A stretch of DNA of 64,000 bases, taken from the NCBI RefSeq assembly GCF_910596095.1, contig NC_056535.1, positions 20,228,505-20,292,504 of the forward strand, read 5' to 3'. Shown here piece after piece: positions 54,340 through 64,000 of this stretch. Position numbers and translations under genes: made by a program. The notes beneath the pieces were generated by a model, which saw only the letters and a program-made list of their open reading frames with translations, searched no databases and was not told the origin of the DNA. The number at the start of each line of letters is the position of its first letter. Position 1 is the first letter of the stretch. Source of the stretch: Thunnus maccoyii (Eukaryota; Chordata; Actinopteri; Scombriformes; Scombridae).

Positions 54340-56110
54340 AAAGCCATTTGACAGATGTGTTATAACCACGTATCACCAGTAGGGTATGCTGAAGCAATAG
54401 TAGTTACCTGGATGTTACTCCAGTTCTTTGAGTTCTGCCCTCTAATGGGCTTTGCTATTGGTTTACCCTTCAATGCTCCGCCTTGGCACCTGAGAAAGAT
54501 CTCTGCACTCACCGCCCAATCAGGAGGTAGCAAACACTCACCATCCTCCCACTATGAAACCCCAGCATACTCACTGCTCATCTCCCTTCGAAACCCTGCA
54601 ACAAAAATAAGATGTACCAGCTGGGCCTGTAGTTAGAGGGCTCCATGCTTACTCACTGAATTAGAGTCACATCCTGGTAATTACTATTTCTATTTCGTAC
54701 GTGCTCTGCCCTCTAACGGGCTTCACCACTGGTTTTCACCAAAGGCGAAGGCTGTTAGGGATGAGATGTACTCCCAGCTGGGCCCGAACTGAACACTAAT
54801 CCGGACCCAGCCACAAAGTGGCAAAAGACAAAGAAAAAATAGCAGTGAGTCTGACAATTGATTACCAAACTGCAAAGAGAGAAAAACAAGCTGGAAAAAC
54901 AGAAAAGGTATCAGTCGCTCGCACAGGGCACAGGGTATGAAGGTGCTCTTCCTCCCTGTTAGCGTGAGGAGAGGGAAAGAACGCTCTCAGGCAGATAACC
55001 CTCGACCTGAACAAGGTGTTGATGACCTTGGGCCGGAAGGAAAGGTTTGGGTGTAACTTCAATCTTATCCTGATGGGCATGCATGAGGGACGCACATATG
55101 AGGCACAGAGGTCCCCCACCCTCTTCGCTGAAGTGAGAGCAAAGAGTTGCAGTGTTTTAATAAACAGCACATCCAGGTCAACCTGCTCCAGTGGCTCAAA
55201 AGGTGGCCCTGACAGATGGTCCAGAACTGCCTCAAGGTCCCACTGAGGAACAAGGCGATGGGTAGAGGCCTCTGGGTCTGCGGGCCCCCTGTAGGAAGCA
55301 TTTCACAACTGGATGGCCTCTGGTTGTGAAACAGTCAAAGCCATCATGGCCCAGCGTAATCGCTGCCACAAACACCCCCAAGATGGATGCCGCACGACCT
55401 CCGACAAACAGGCCCTTCAGAAAATCCAGAATACTGGGGGCACGGACACGTATTGAGAGCCTTAGTCTCATGCCAGCCTGCAAACACCTGCCAGCATGCT
55501 CTATAAGCCCTACAGGTGGAAGAGGCACCTGCATTTTGAATTGTGCCTTTTGGTCAGGAGCCAAAGCCACTCAGTTTCTCCCTCTTAACCCTAAGGCGCC
55601 ATCTCAGAACAGGATATGAGAGAATGGGACCCCGTGCCTCAGGTCAGGTCCGAAATTGGCCATGGACCCAATACTGCCAACTGGATCAGGTCCAGGAAAC
55701 ACCTGGCACCCAGACTCTCTGGCGTCACCTCAATCATGGATAAGTGCTACATCCAAGTCTTGTGGAACAGCGGTATCATCAGCCGTAGGGGTGGAAATGT
55801 GTAAAGTAGGCCGGAAGTGACTTGAACTTGCAGAGATCCATAGTCTAGGTGGCTGAGTGAAAAAGGGAGACGAACAGCGAGTACGCTGGGGTTTTATAGT
55901 GGGAGGATGGTGTGTGGTTGCTTCCTTCTGTCCTTACTAGATGTTGAGTGCAAAGATCTGTCTCAGGTGCCAAGGCGGAGCTTTGAAGGGTAAACCAATA
56001 GCAAAGCCCGTTAGAGGGCAGAGCACATACAAAATAGAACCACTGCTTAGCTCAGAAAAAAATTGTCAATATAATACCGTTACAGCAACAATAAGGTACC
56101 ACCAATCACT
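54340..56110 (-). mobile_element. DIRS-type tyrosine-recombinase retroelement fossil
   Basis: Minus-strand remnants between about 54860 and 55610 resemble the tyrosine recombinase of fish DIRS elements (an ALTSAKRVGDL-like motif and a LCPVRA-like motif). Inverted repeats of roughly 170 bp flank it (about 54427-54595 and 55862-56033), as expected of DIRS-type ends, and a partial further copy of the end sequence lies near 54700-54790. It is far shorter than a full element and broken in several places. No reverse transcriptase or gag-like part is visible. The good match between the inverted repeats suggests moderate rather than very great age. Confidence 0.6.
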
Positions 56111-57039
56111 GAATTTGAATTATATTGAATAATATTAAGTTGTGAACACATTCAAATCCACACAAAACAATATTTAAACAAAAGCTAACATGTAAAAATT
56201 AAATGCACAGAAGCTCCCCCTCACACAAGAAACTTTGCTGAAAACAATTAAGTAACGTTAGCATGTAATTCCTGCTATTTGACTGCTGTACAGGACCAAC
56301 TGACGTTTGTAATATTCCGAACGTTAGTGCACTGAAAACGCATCTCACTGATGAAATTGCTCGGAAACCACCCGACTATTACACTATCATCTATTTTACA
56401 TGAAATAGTTAGCATGGGAACAAACAAAGTCAGTTTAAGACAATCACATGCAGTATAACATTACAAAACAAACGTGCTTGTCTATATAAAGCAATTACAG
56501 TCCTCGTAAAGCATTTTGTGAATGTTTGAGCGATGTTTGAATGCTTGGCGTGATGGCAGTGTTTCTAAGTGAAGGGTGTTGTACTTTATTTCAATCCCCA
56601 AACGCATAATAGGCAGTTTTGTCATGTTCAGATTCTGGGAACATTAAAGATTAGCCATCTGGATGATCTCGTTTGGTAACTGGAGAACATTTTATAAGGT
56701 AGGCTGGAAGTTTACCAAGAATCCAAAGATGAAAAGGTCCAAATGAACCTCCCTTTCTCCATGTTCTCAGTAATGTCCCATTTTTGTTTTCATACCTGAG
56801 CACAATTTTATATTTTTGACTGACTCATTTTGACAAGATTATTGCACTCACGACAGTGCAAGAGAGGAAGGATCGGCACACTTAAAGTCCAAATTGTGGT
56901 TGTTGTATTTCTGGAGTTTCCTGTGAATTTGGACAAAGGCTGCAAAAAATACCTGTGACAAGTTCCCAGAGTGTTACATCTACTCCTGCTGTCTCCCCTG
57001 ACACTCCCTCCACATCTACTTCCATGTTATCCTAACTGT
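56111..57039. other. Gene-free stretch
   Basis: AT-rich. No exon, RNA gene or recognised repeat family is identified on either strand. Confidence 0.5.
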
Positions 57040-57570
57040 CACTTAATGACAGACAGTCACAGTGGCTCCCCTCCTCTTCTCCCTGTGTGTGTGTGTGTGT
57101 GTCTGATTGTTTGAGTGGAGACAGGTGTGCTGGAGTCAGAGCAGAGCACCACCAGCTGCACCTCATCCTGCAATCAACCCTGCCTATATATTCTCAGCTC
57201 TGCCACATTGTAGTCTCTGCTTGAGTCAGTGCCACACTTCCAGCCATTTGTTCCTGATCTTATTTGCTAGTTGTTTGTTGCTTCATACACAGTCTGAACC
57301 TTATTCCCTCTTCCCTGCAGTTCCGTCTACTCTGCCCTCTGGCCCCTGTCTCCTGGACCTCGCCTCATTTTGTCTGCTCCACTCCCCTAACCTGGACCCA
57401 CCAAGCTCCATTCTTCACCTTTAGATCTCCACCTGGCTCTGCTGTGAACTGTTCCCTGGGCCTCACCTGGCTGACTAACCCTGCCATTCTGAAAATAAAC
57501 ACCCTTTCATTCCAACCCTGTCTCTGGTCTGTCAGTGTTTGCACTTGGGTTCACCTGCTTAATTGCCACT
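57040..57570 (+). mobile_element. Possible solo-LTR-like fossil
   Basis: A TG microsatellite is followed by CT-rich sequence with a TATA-like word near 57185 and AATAAA near 57496, about 310 bp apart. This layout is seen in LTRs of fish retroelements. No internal coding region adjoins it. Family and exact ends are not resolved, and it may instead be another kind of interspersed repeat. Confidence 0.3.
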
Positions 57571-57599
57571 TGACACAGAGCACAAAGTGACGTCTTAGA

Positions 57600-57800
57600 A
57601 TGTCTTGCTTTGTCCGATCAACAGTTTTAAACCCAAAGATATTCAGTTTACCATCATGTTGGACAAAAAAATAGAAAATGTTCACATTTGAGAAGCTAGA
57701 TGCAGATAATTTTTGCTTAAAGAAATTACTTACATGATGAATAGATTATTAATATAATTGCGGATTTATTTTCTGTAGATGAACTAATTGTTTCAGCTCC
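57600..57800. repeat. GGGCTGCAGCT-family repeat fragment
   Basis: Words ACCCAAAGATATTCAGTTTA, AATGTTCACATTTGAGAAGC and TTGTTTCAGCTCCAG match the common percomorph repeat also found at 25569-25900. Confidence 0.55.
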
Positions 57801-58392
57801 AGTTTGAACTTTAGCAGCTCCAACTCTGAAATGCATTTGCCACATGTACTTGCATAGAAAAGCACAATTATGCTCAGTTTAATGTAATTATAAGCTTTGA
57901 AATTCCCATTTATCAAACATTTGCCTTGATGAAGGTCTAGTGCTTGAATGTTTGGCTTTATTATTAAATATTTATATTGAGCTTAAGTGTGCAGAGTCTT
58001 CTTTTTTTATTTTTGACTTAAAACCCATTCCTTTCTTGGATTTCAACCATCATGTAGATTCAATTATAATGATGTTATACTGTACTGATGCTGGAACTAG
58101 AGGCATACAGAGGCAATTATAACTGAATTATAACTAATAATTATCTGATTTATCTAGCTACAAAGGTCATTTTGGGACACTTCCTAAAATAAATGGGATT
58201 AGGTTTTACACTTTTCATCCCCATGTTTGTCATTCCTGTTTTTAATAATCTGAGCTCTCCAGTGAAATGTAGCGAACAACCTGTGATCAACAGTTTAACT
58301 ATCACATCAGTCAAGACTTACATCCTCTTTCCTTAGGTGCAGCAACACTTGTGCATCTCCAGTTTCAGTGTAAATATTTTTTATATTTGTTT
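57801..58392. other. Gene-free stretch before the tandem duplication
   Basis: AT-rich. One 60-codon frame (57940-58122) has no family similarity and is taken as chance. Confidence 0.5.
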
Positions 58393-60212
58393 GCACAAAA
58401 TGGTTTGGTAGTGTAGATATCCCATTATGGCCACCTGTAACTATCGGTAGCTACTTTTAAAGCAGATTAAAGCAGATTAAACAAGGGAAAAGGCACTGCA
58501 TAACTATTAATTGTTTGCTGCTGTCTCCCGATTCCATACTACATACACTACTAAATGTAAATAATATGCATGATTCTTTTTGCAACAAGTGCACAAAAAT
58601 GTGTATAGCTTACTGTTTTATACTAACCGGAAGTGTTACAAGAATTGCACCAGCAAATATCAGCAGTTGGAACATTACTGCCTATTGAATAAAATATTCC
58701 CTCAAAGATCTTCTTTGTTTTGTTTTCCAAGATTTTCCTAAAGTTGTCTCATCACATCCATACACAAATTAATTTTAATTATTTCCAGCTGTGGGCAACT
58801 TTTTCATTTCTGTAATGGCATTGGACTGCAGGACAATAGTGCCTGTCAGCACCTCACTCCGCAAATCAACACCACACATGCCACATATTTGCATCCTGAT
58901 ATCTTGAATGTGCTAAACTTTTCCTGTGTGAACACGCTACTTACTCAGAACTCACTAAGAATTATTATGTGGAATGATGATGTGGGAAACAATGAATAAC
59001 TGTTGTCATCTTCCAACGTAGGGGAAAAAATAGGGGTTTCCAGAAGATTCGAAGAAAAGCCTCTAATGCCTGGAGTCAGCAACATAAATTCATCCGTTGT
59101 ACGTTCGGAGAGAAAACCTTATTCATCAACACAGCTTTGTTCACTGGGAACATGCCTGGAAAGAAGCGCTGAGCAAGGCTGTCTTTTATTGAAAAAAAAA
59201 TGCATCCAATGATAGAATTTAAACTTAATGATTATCTGATTAAGTTTAAAAAATCTCAGTTTTTATTGTCCCTTTGCAGATGGATATGGTCATGCAGGAG
59301 GACTAAAATGTTGCGCTTATTTGTGGAAATTTTTGAATTGATGTAAGGCCTGATGTTTAAAATGTAACAATACTTTTTTAAGTTTTCACTGAGTAATATT
59401 AGCCCCCTCAATAGAAAGAAAATAAAAACAAATAATCGCCTATAAATGTTTTAAATCAATTATCTGTCAAGACTTTTTCAGCCATTTAGTCGACTCAACT
59501 ACAAGTAAAGAGGAATCATTCTTCTCAGTAATATGAGCGATCTCGAAACCTCGAGTGACCTTGAGTATGTAGTCCAGTGTCATCTGTGCTTTGCAGCGGT
59601 GTGTGTACGACACAGCAGAGGAAGGTTATGAAGGGAAGATGTTTACAGTATCTTTACAGATTACACCCCACAGCTGAGGTAACTTCAGAGGCTTAAAAGA
59701 GCAGAAATCAATCTTTATCGTTTGATGGTGCACCCATGGTTGCAGATTTTTACTGTGCACTCAGAACACCCTGGCCAGTACTCCTGCTGAATCGATTTTT
59801 ATGCAGTTAATTCAATACAGGGCAGTTTTTCAAATGCAGCAGACTCACTCTGCTTTATTGCCATGATAAGAGGGCGCTGACTATGGACTGGATGTACAGT
59901 TGATGGTTTAATTTACAAAAGCTCTGTGATAGGAGAACAAATTACTTTGGGTGACATTTTTCTTATTAGTTATCCCATGTTTATGTCAACATAACAGGTC
60001 ACTAACAACATTGACTACATCCTAAGTAGGATAATTAGACAAGTAAGAGGAAGTTTGTCCATATGCATTAAAACCTGTGTGCTGAATAAAAATACACAAA
60101 TCTGAACCAAAAAGGTGTAATACCACACAATATAAACAAGATTTTATTTGGAATTTGCTTTCATATTGCTTCTATCTTACAACAGTGTTGATAAAAAAAA
60201 CATGTATTTGAG
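58393..60212. repeat. Tandem duplication, copy A (about 1.8 kb)
   Basis: Head-to-tail with copy B. It begins at CACAAAATGGTTTGGTAG and ends at TATTTGAGGCTTTACATG. The two copies are highly similar along their length with scattered substitutions and small indels. The 152 bp at 59076-59227 is identical to copy B without a gap. An adjacent perfect 12-bp hairpin (TTTAAACTTAAT / ATTAAGTTTAAA) lies at 59218-59250. No credible protein gene is contained. Confidence 0.85.
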
Positions 60213-60225
60213 GCTTTACATGGTT

Positions 60226-62210
60226 TGGTACAAAATGGTTTGGTAGTATATATATTCCATGATGGCCACCTGTAGCTATTGGTACACCCATTTTAAAGCA
60301 TATTAAACAAGGGAAAAGGTGCTGCATAACTATTAGTTGTTTTCAATGTATAGTTCAACAACCTCAATTAATTGCTTTTGTTGGTATGCACTACTTGTCA
60401 TATATTAATACATCACTGTTGTTTGGCACATAGCTGCTGTCTCCCAGTTCATAAGATAAGATAAGATAAGATAAGATAAGATAAGATAAGATAAGATAAG
60501 GTATACTTTATTGTCCTTGAGGGGAAATTTGCCCTTGGCAATAGTTTCACATACAACTGCAATTCCATACTACATACACTACTAACTGTAAATAATATGC
60601 ATGATTCTTTTTGCAACAAGTGCACAAAAATGTGTATAGCTTACCATTTTATACTAACAGGAAGTGTTAGGAGAATTGCACCAGCAAATATCAGCAGTTG
60701 GAACATTACTGCCTATTGAATAAAATATTCCCTCAAAGATCTTCTTTGATTTGTTTACCAAGATCTTCCTAAACTTGTCTCACCACATCCGTGCACAAAT
60801 TAATTTAAATCATTTCCAGCTGTGGGCAACTCTTTCATTTCTATAATGGCATTGGACTGCAGAACAATAGTGCCTGTCAGCACCTCACTCCGCAAATCAA
60901 CACCACTCCCGCCACATATTTGCATCCTGATATCTTGAATGTGCTTAAGATTTCCTGTGTGAACACGCTACTTACTCAGAACTCACTAAGAATTATTATG
61001 TGGAATGATGATGTGGGAAACAATGAATAACTGTTGTCGTCTTCCAACGTAGGGGAAAAAATAGGGGTTTCCAGAGGATTCGGAGAAAAGCCTCAGTTGC
61101 CTGGAATCAGCAACATAAATTCATCCGTTGTACGTTCGGAGAGAAAACCTTATTCATCAACACAGCTTTGTTCACTGGGAACATGCCTGGAAAGAAGCGC
61201 TGAGCAAGGCTGTCTTTTATTGAAAAAAAAATGCATCCAATGATAGAATTTAAACTTATTAATTATCTGATTAAGTTTAAAAAAATCTCAGTTTTTATTG
61301 TCCCTTTGCAGATGGATACAGTCATGCAGGAGGACTAAAATGTTGCGCTTATTTGTGGATATTTTTGAATTGATGTAAGGCCTGATGTTTAAAATGTAAC
61401 AATACTTTTTTAAGTTGTCACTGAGTAATATTAGCCCCCTCAATAATCACCTATAAATGTTTTAAATCAATTATCAATCAAGACTTTTTCAGCCAATTAG
61501 TTGAATCAACTACAAGTAAAGAGGAACCATTCTTCTCAGTAGTAGAGCGATCTCGAGACCTCGAGTGACCTTGAGTTTGTAGTCCAGTGTGTCGTCTGTG
61601 CTTTGCAGAGACATGTGTGCAACGCAGCAGAGGAAGCTTGTGAAGGCAAGATTGCACAGATTACATCCTACGGATGAGGTAATTTCAGAGGCTTAAAAGA
61701 GCAGAAATCAATCTTTATCGTTTGATGGTGCACCCATGGATGCAGATTTGTTCTGTGCACTCAGAACACCCTGGCCAGTACTGCTGCTGAATTGATTTTT
61801 ATGCAGTTAATTCAATACAGGGCAGTTTTTCAAGTGTGGCAGCCTCACTCTGCTTTATTGCCACGATAAGAGGGCTGAATGTACAGTTGATGGTTTAATT
61901 CACAAAAACTCTGTGATGGAAGAACAAATTACTTTGGGTGACATTTTTCTTATTAGTTATGCCATGTTTATGTCAACATAACAGGTCACTAACAACACTG
62001 ACTACATCCTAACCATGTAGGATAATTAGACGTGTAAGAGGAAGTTTGTCCATATGCATTAAAACCTGTGTGCTGAATAAAAATACACAAATCTGAACCA
62101 AAAAGGTGTAATACCACAGTATAAACAAGATTTTATTTGGAATCTGCTTTCATATTGCTTCTATCTTACAAACAATGTTGATAAAAAAATGTGTATTTGA
62201 GGCTTTACAT
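60226..62210. repeat. Tandem duplication, copy B (about 2.0 kb)
   Basis: Matches copy A at an offset of 2031 bp in the core. It is longer because of about 200 bp around 60345-60565, containing a (GATAA)n run and a repeat tail, that copy A lacks. Copy B ends about 0.5 kb downstream of the twf2 stop codon. Confidence 0.85.
60450..60560. repeat. (GATAA)n array with SINE/LINE-like tail inside copy B
   Basis: About ten GATAA units, then GGTATACTTTATTGTCCTTG and GGGGAAATTTGCCC. It resembles the tail at 44587-44640. Confidence 0.75.
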
Positions 62211-62251
62211 GAGCGCTGAAACACTATGCATTAACACCAGTTCAGTACAGA

Positions 62252-62257
62252 TTTATT
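62252..62257 (-). terminator. twf2: Candidate twf2 polyadenylation signal
   Basis: AATAAA on the minus strand about 430 nt past the twf2 stop, just outside the tandem duplication. Confidence 0.45.
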
Positions 62258-62689
62258 GTACTGGTCTATTATATTGTAAACTGTTAATGTATTGTGAATC
62301 TGCTTTGAAATAACTCATAATAAAGGAAAAATCACACAGATTAGTTTCATATCATCAAGACCACTTGTTTTAGTTTCAACTGGACTATTTCTTTCTTATT
62401 GATTTTATAGCATTTTTCTAAGTATCTATATGTATTTGCCTGATTTGCCTGTGGGATTTTGCAACAAACTGAACAAGAGGAACAGATTAAGATAACTTAA
62501 CGGCATATTTTCATCAAAAAAAAAAAACAAGATATTATATCACAAGTGTTTGCTGTGGTCAGTACACAAACGGCAGTGGAAACCAATAATGTGCTCTTTC
62601 CTCTGAGCCTGGCATGTGTCGGTGAGTGGGTGTGGGGAAAGCGAGAAGGCTGGAACTGCAGACACGTCCAGGAGAATTTTTGTCCACCT

Positions 62690-64000
62690 CTAACTGTTCT
62701 GTATGGTCTCCCCCGTACCCTTAATAAGGCGCTTGTGTCCCCTTTTTCCTGCCGGGCCACGGGGCTTAGCAAAGGCCTGTTTGTGGGCGTGCTGCTTGGG
62801 ATGGACCTCGTCATACAGAAAGCTGTCTGTCAGTTCATCTCCATCGTCGATTTCCAACTGAACATAGACGGAAATAATGAAAATTAGCATGCAGGTGTAC
62901 CAGGTGCACAAAATGTAGTACACAAAATTTAGGCTATGTCCTGAAATCTGTAGGAGATCTTTGAACCTACATAACTTCATTAACTAATTATCAGTCAGCA
63001 TGAGTAAGTTTGTATAAAACCTGGGTGGCAACCAAGATTATGTTTCAATTCTTTTGATCTTTTATAATTTATTTATTAATGGTTCTATTATACTGTATTT
63101 TCTGTAAATTCTATCCTCCAACTTGAAGATCTAAATGCAGTGTCAAAACCTATCACCATTACTGAATATTTGTTTATTTTTGTAGGTCTAAAAGTAGTCA
63201 TATTTGGGGTTTTTTGAGTCTAAAAACACTAAACATTCTCTAATATACCTACCACATGTAAGTTGTTTATTGTACAATGCACACTCCACCCAATATGCTA
63301 AAACCTCAGCTTCAGTACTTTATCATTATTGTCTACCTCCCTATCCATCCATATATCTATACATTTGTTACCTTTTTAGCAATTTCCAAATGGTAATCTC
63401 TCTCCACTTCTTCCAGTAATCGACTCTTGCAGCTAGAATACAACATCCGCTCCTTGATGCTACAGCTGTACCCGGGCATGGAGTATATGAACACTATAGA
63501 CAGGGAAAGAGAAGAAGAAATACCTTATTATAAGTAAATATTTTATGTTGATATAGATCACTGGTTCCATAAATATCAAGGGTCATTGGAGGATTAACAA
63601 GATAATAAAGACAAACATAATTCAGCTACATTAAATTATATTTATTTTTCATGTTTTTGTTTTTTTTTCTTGTGAAATGCTGGATACTTTCACCTCCTTA
63701 GGGATATAAAAACCCTCAAAGTGAACTATCCTAGAAAGTCAATTCAGACAGCATTTAAATTGGTCGGTTTAAATGCTGTCAATAAAATAAGCCATAATCT
63801 GTGATGAGGGTCACAACTCACAATTTGACAGTACTTCATTTTAATGGGTTGCAAACCTGATACGATATGGGATGCAATAATGGTGTCTCTGTGGTGAACT
63901 CTGGCATGTCTGTGGTTTGCTTGGTGGATGCACATTCTTGTGCTCCTGACGTAAATGTAAAAGGAGGAGGACAGGCAGAGATCAATGACATACCGACGGA
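62690..64000 (-). CDS. twf2: Twinfilin-2, C-terminal exons (partial, runs off the right edge)
   Basis: Actin-monomer and barbed-end-binding protein with two ADF-homology domains and a capping-protein-binding tail. Three coding pieces are visible: 63994-64000 (end of an exon, TCC GTC G before a GTATGT donor), 63372-63493 and 62690-62857. Read together they give [83 protein letters not shown] and [15 protein letters not shown], then TAG. This is the end of the second ADF-H domain plus the basic KRG/KR tail that binds PIP2 and capping protein. HLEIAKK and the GKRGHKRLI tail fit TWF2 better than TWF1. All junction phases fit, including the seven bases at the edge. Confidence 0.95.

Noticed and set aside
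57107-57590. Plus-strand frames of 105-108 codons rich in Ser, Pro and Leu
   Set aside because: They overlap in two frames within a repeat-like, CT-rich sequence; no domain.
59003-61243. Two near-identical 69-codon frames (59003-59212 and 61034-61243) as a duplicated gene
   Set aside because: They start at TTG, not ATG, have no recognised domain, and their similarity is explained by the tandem duplication of the DNA. The most conserved block extends past the stop, so the conservation is not protein-specific.

Overview
This window is vertebrate nuclear DNA, almost certainly from a teleost fish. The coding exons are short and separated by GT-AG (and two GC-AG) introns. The genes are orthologues of the human 3p21.3 tumour-suppressor cluster, and the intergenic and intronic DNA carries typical percomorph-fish interspersed repeats (foldback and TIR MITEs, a degraded hAT, a LINE fragment, a DIRS-type fossil, (TA)n and (GATAA)n arrays). 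I rebuilt the exon structures by hand from splice signals, reading frame and remembered family sequences; no alignment was run.

Layout. 1-5.7 kb: a HYAL1-like hyaluronidase on the minus strand, with its last exon off the left edge or lost and hAT and LINE debris in its introns. 6.9-10.4 kb: hyal2 (minus), complete. 10.6-15.4 kb: repeats only. 15.5-19.3 kb: tusc2 (minus). 20.5-30.9 kb: rassf1 (minus), with both the C1-containing A-type start and the downstream C-type start. 31.6-37.1 kb: zmynd10/dnaaf7 (minus, 12 coding exons). 38.5-42.8 kb: nprl2 (minus, 11 coding exons). 43.7-49.5 kb: hemk1 (plus, 11 exons), head-to-head with nprl2. 50.6-52.2 kb: cish (minus), convergent with hemk1. 52.7-62.6 kb: gene-poor DNA with a DIRS-type fossil, one orphan exon-like ORF, homopolymer tracts and a ~2 kb tandem duplication. 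62.7-64.0 kb: the 3' end of twf2 (minus), running off the right edge.

The order hyal1-like/hyal2/tusc2/rassf1/zmynd10/nprl2 and hemk1/cish matches human 3p21.31. The human genes between NPRL2 and HEMK1 (CYB561D2, TMEM115, CACNA2D2, C3orf18) are absent here, so nprl2 and hemk1 face each other across about 0.9 kb. The genes are a conserved neighbourhood rather than a pathway: hyaluronan breakdown (hyal), Hippo/Ras and microtubule signalling (rassf1), dynein-arm preassembly (zmynd10), the GATOR1 complex (nprl2), release-factor methylation in mitochondria (hemk1), cytokine feedback (cish) and actin monomer binding (twf2).

I found no wholly new system. The observations most worth following are two GC-AG introns at conserved junctions, a tandem STAT5-type site pair plus TATA box at cish, an X-box-like site at zmynd10, a 32-bp CCAAT tandem repeat at the hyal1-like promoter, and a tandem duplication by twf2 with a 152-bp block that is identical between copies.
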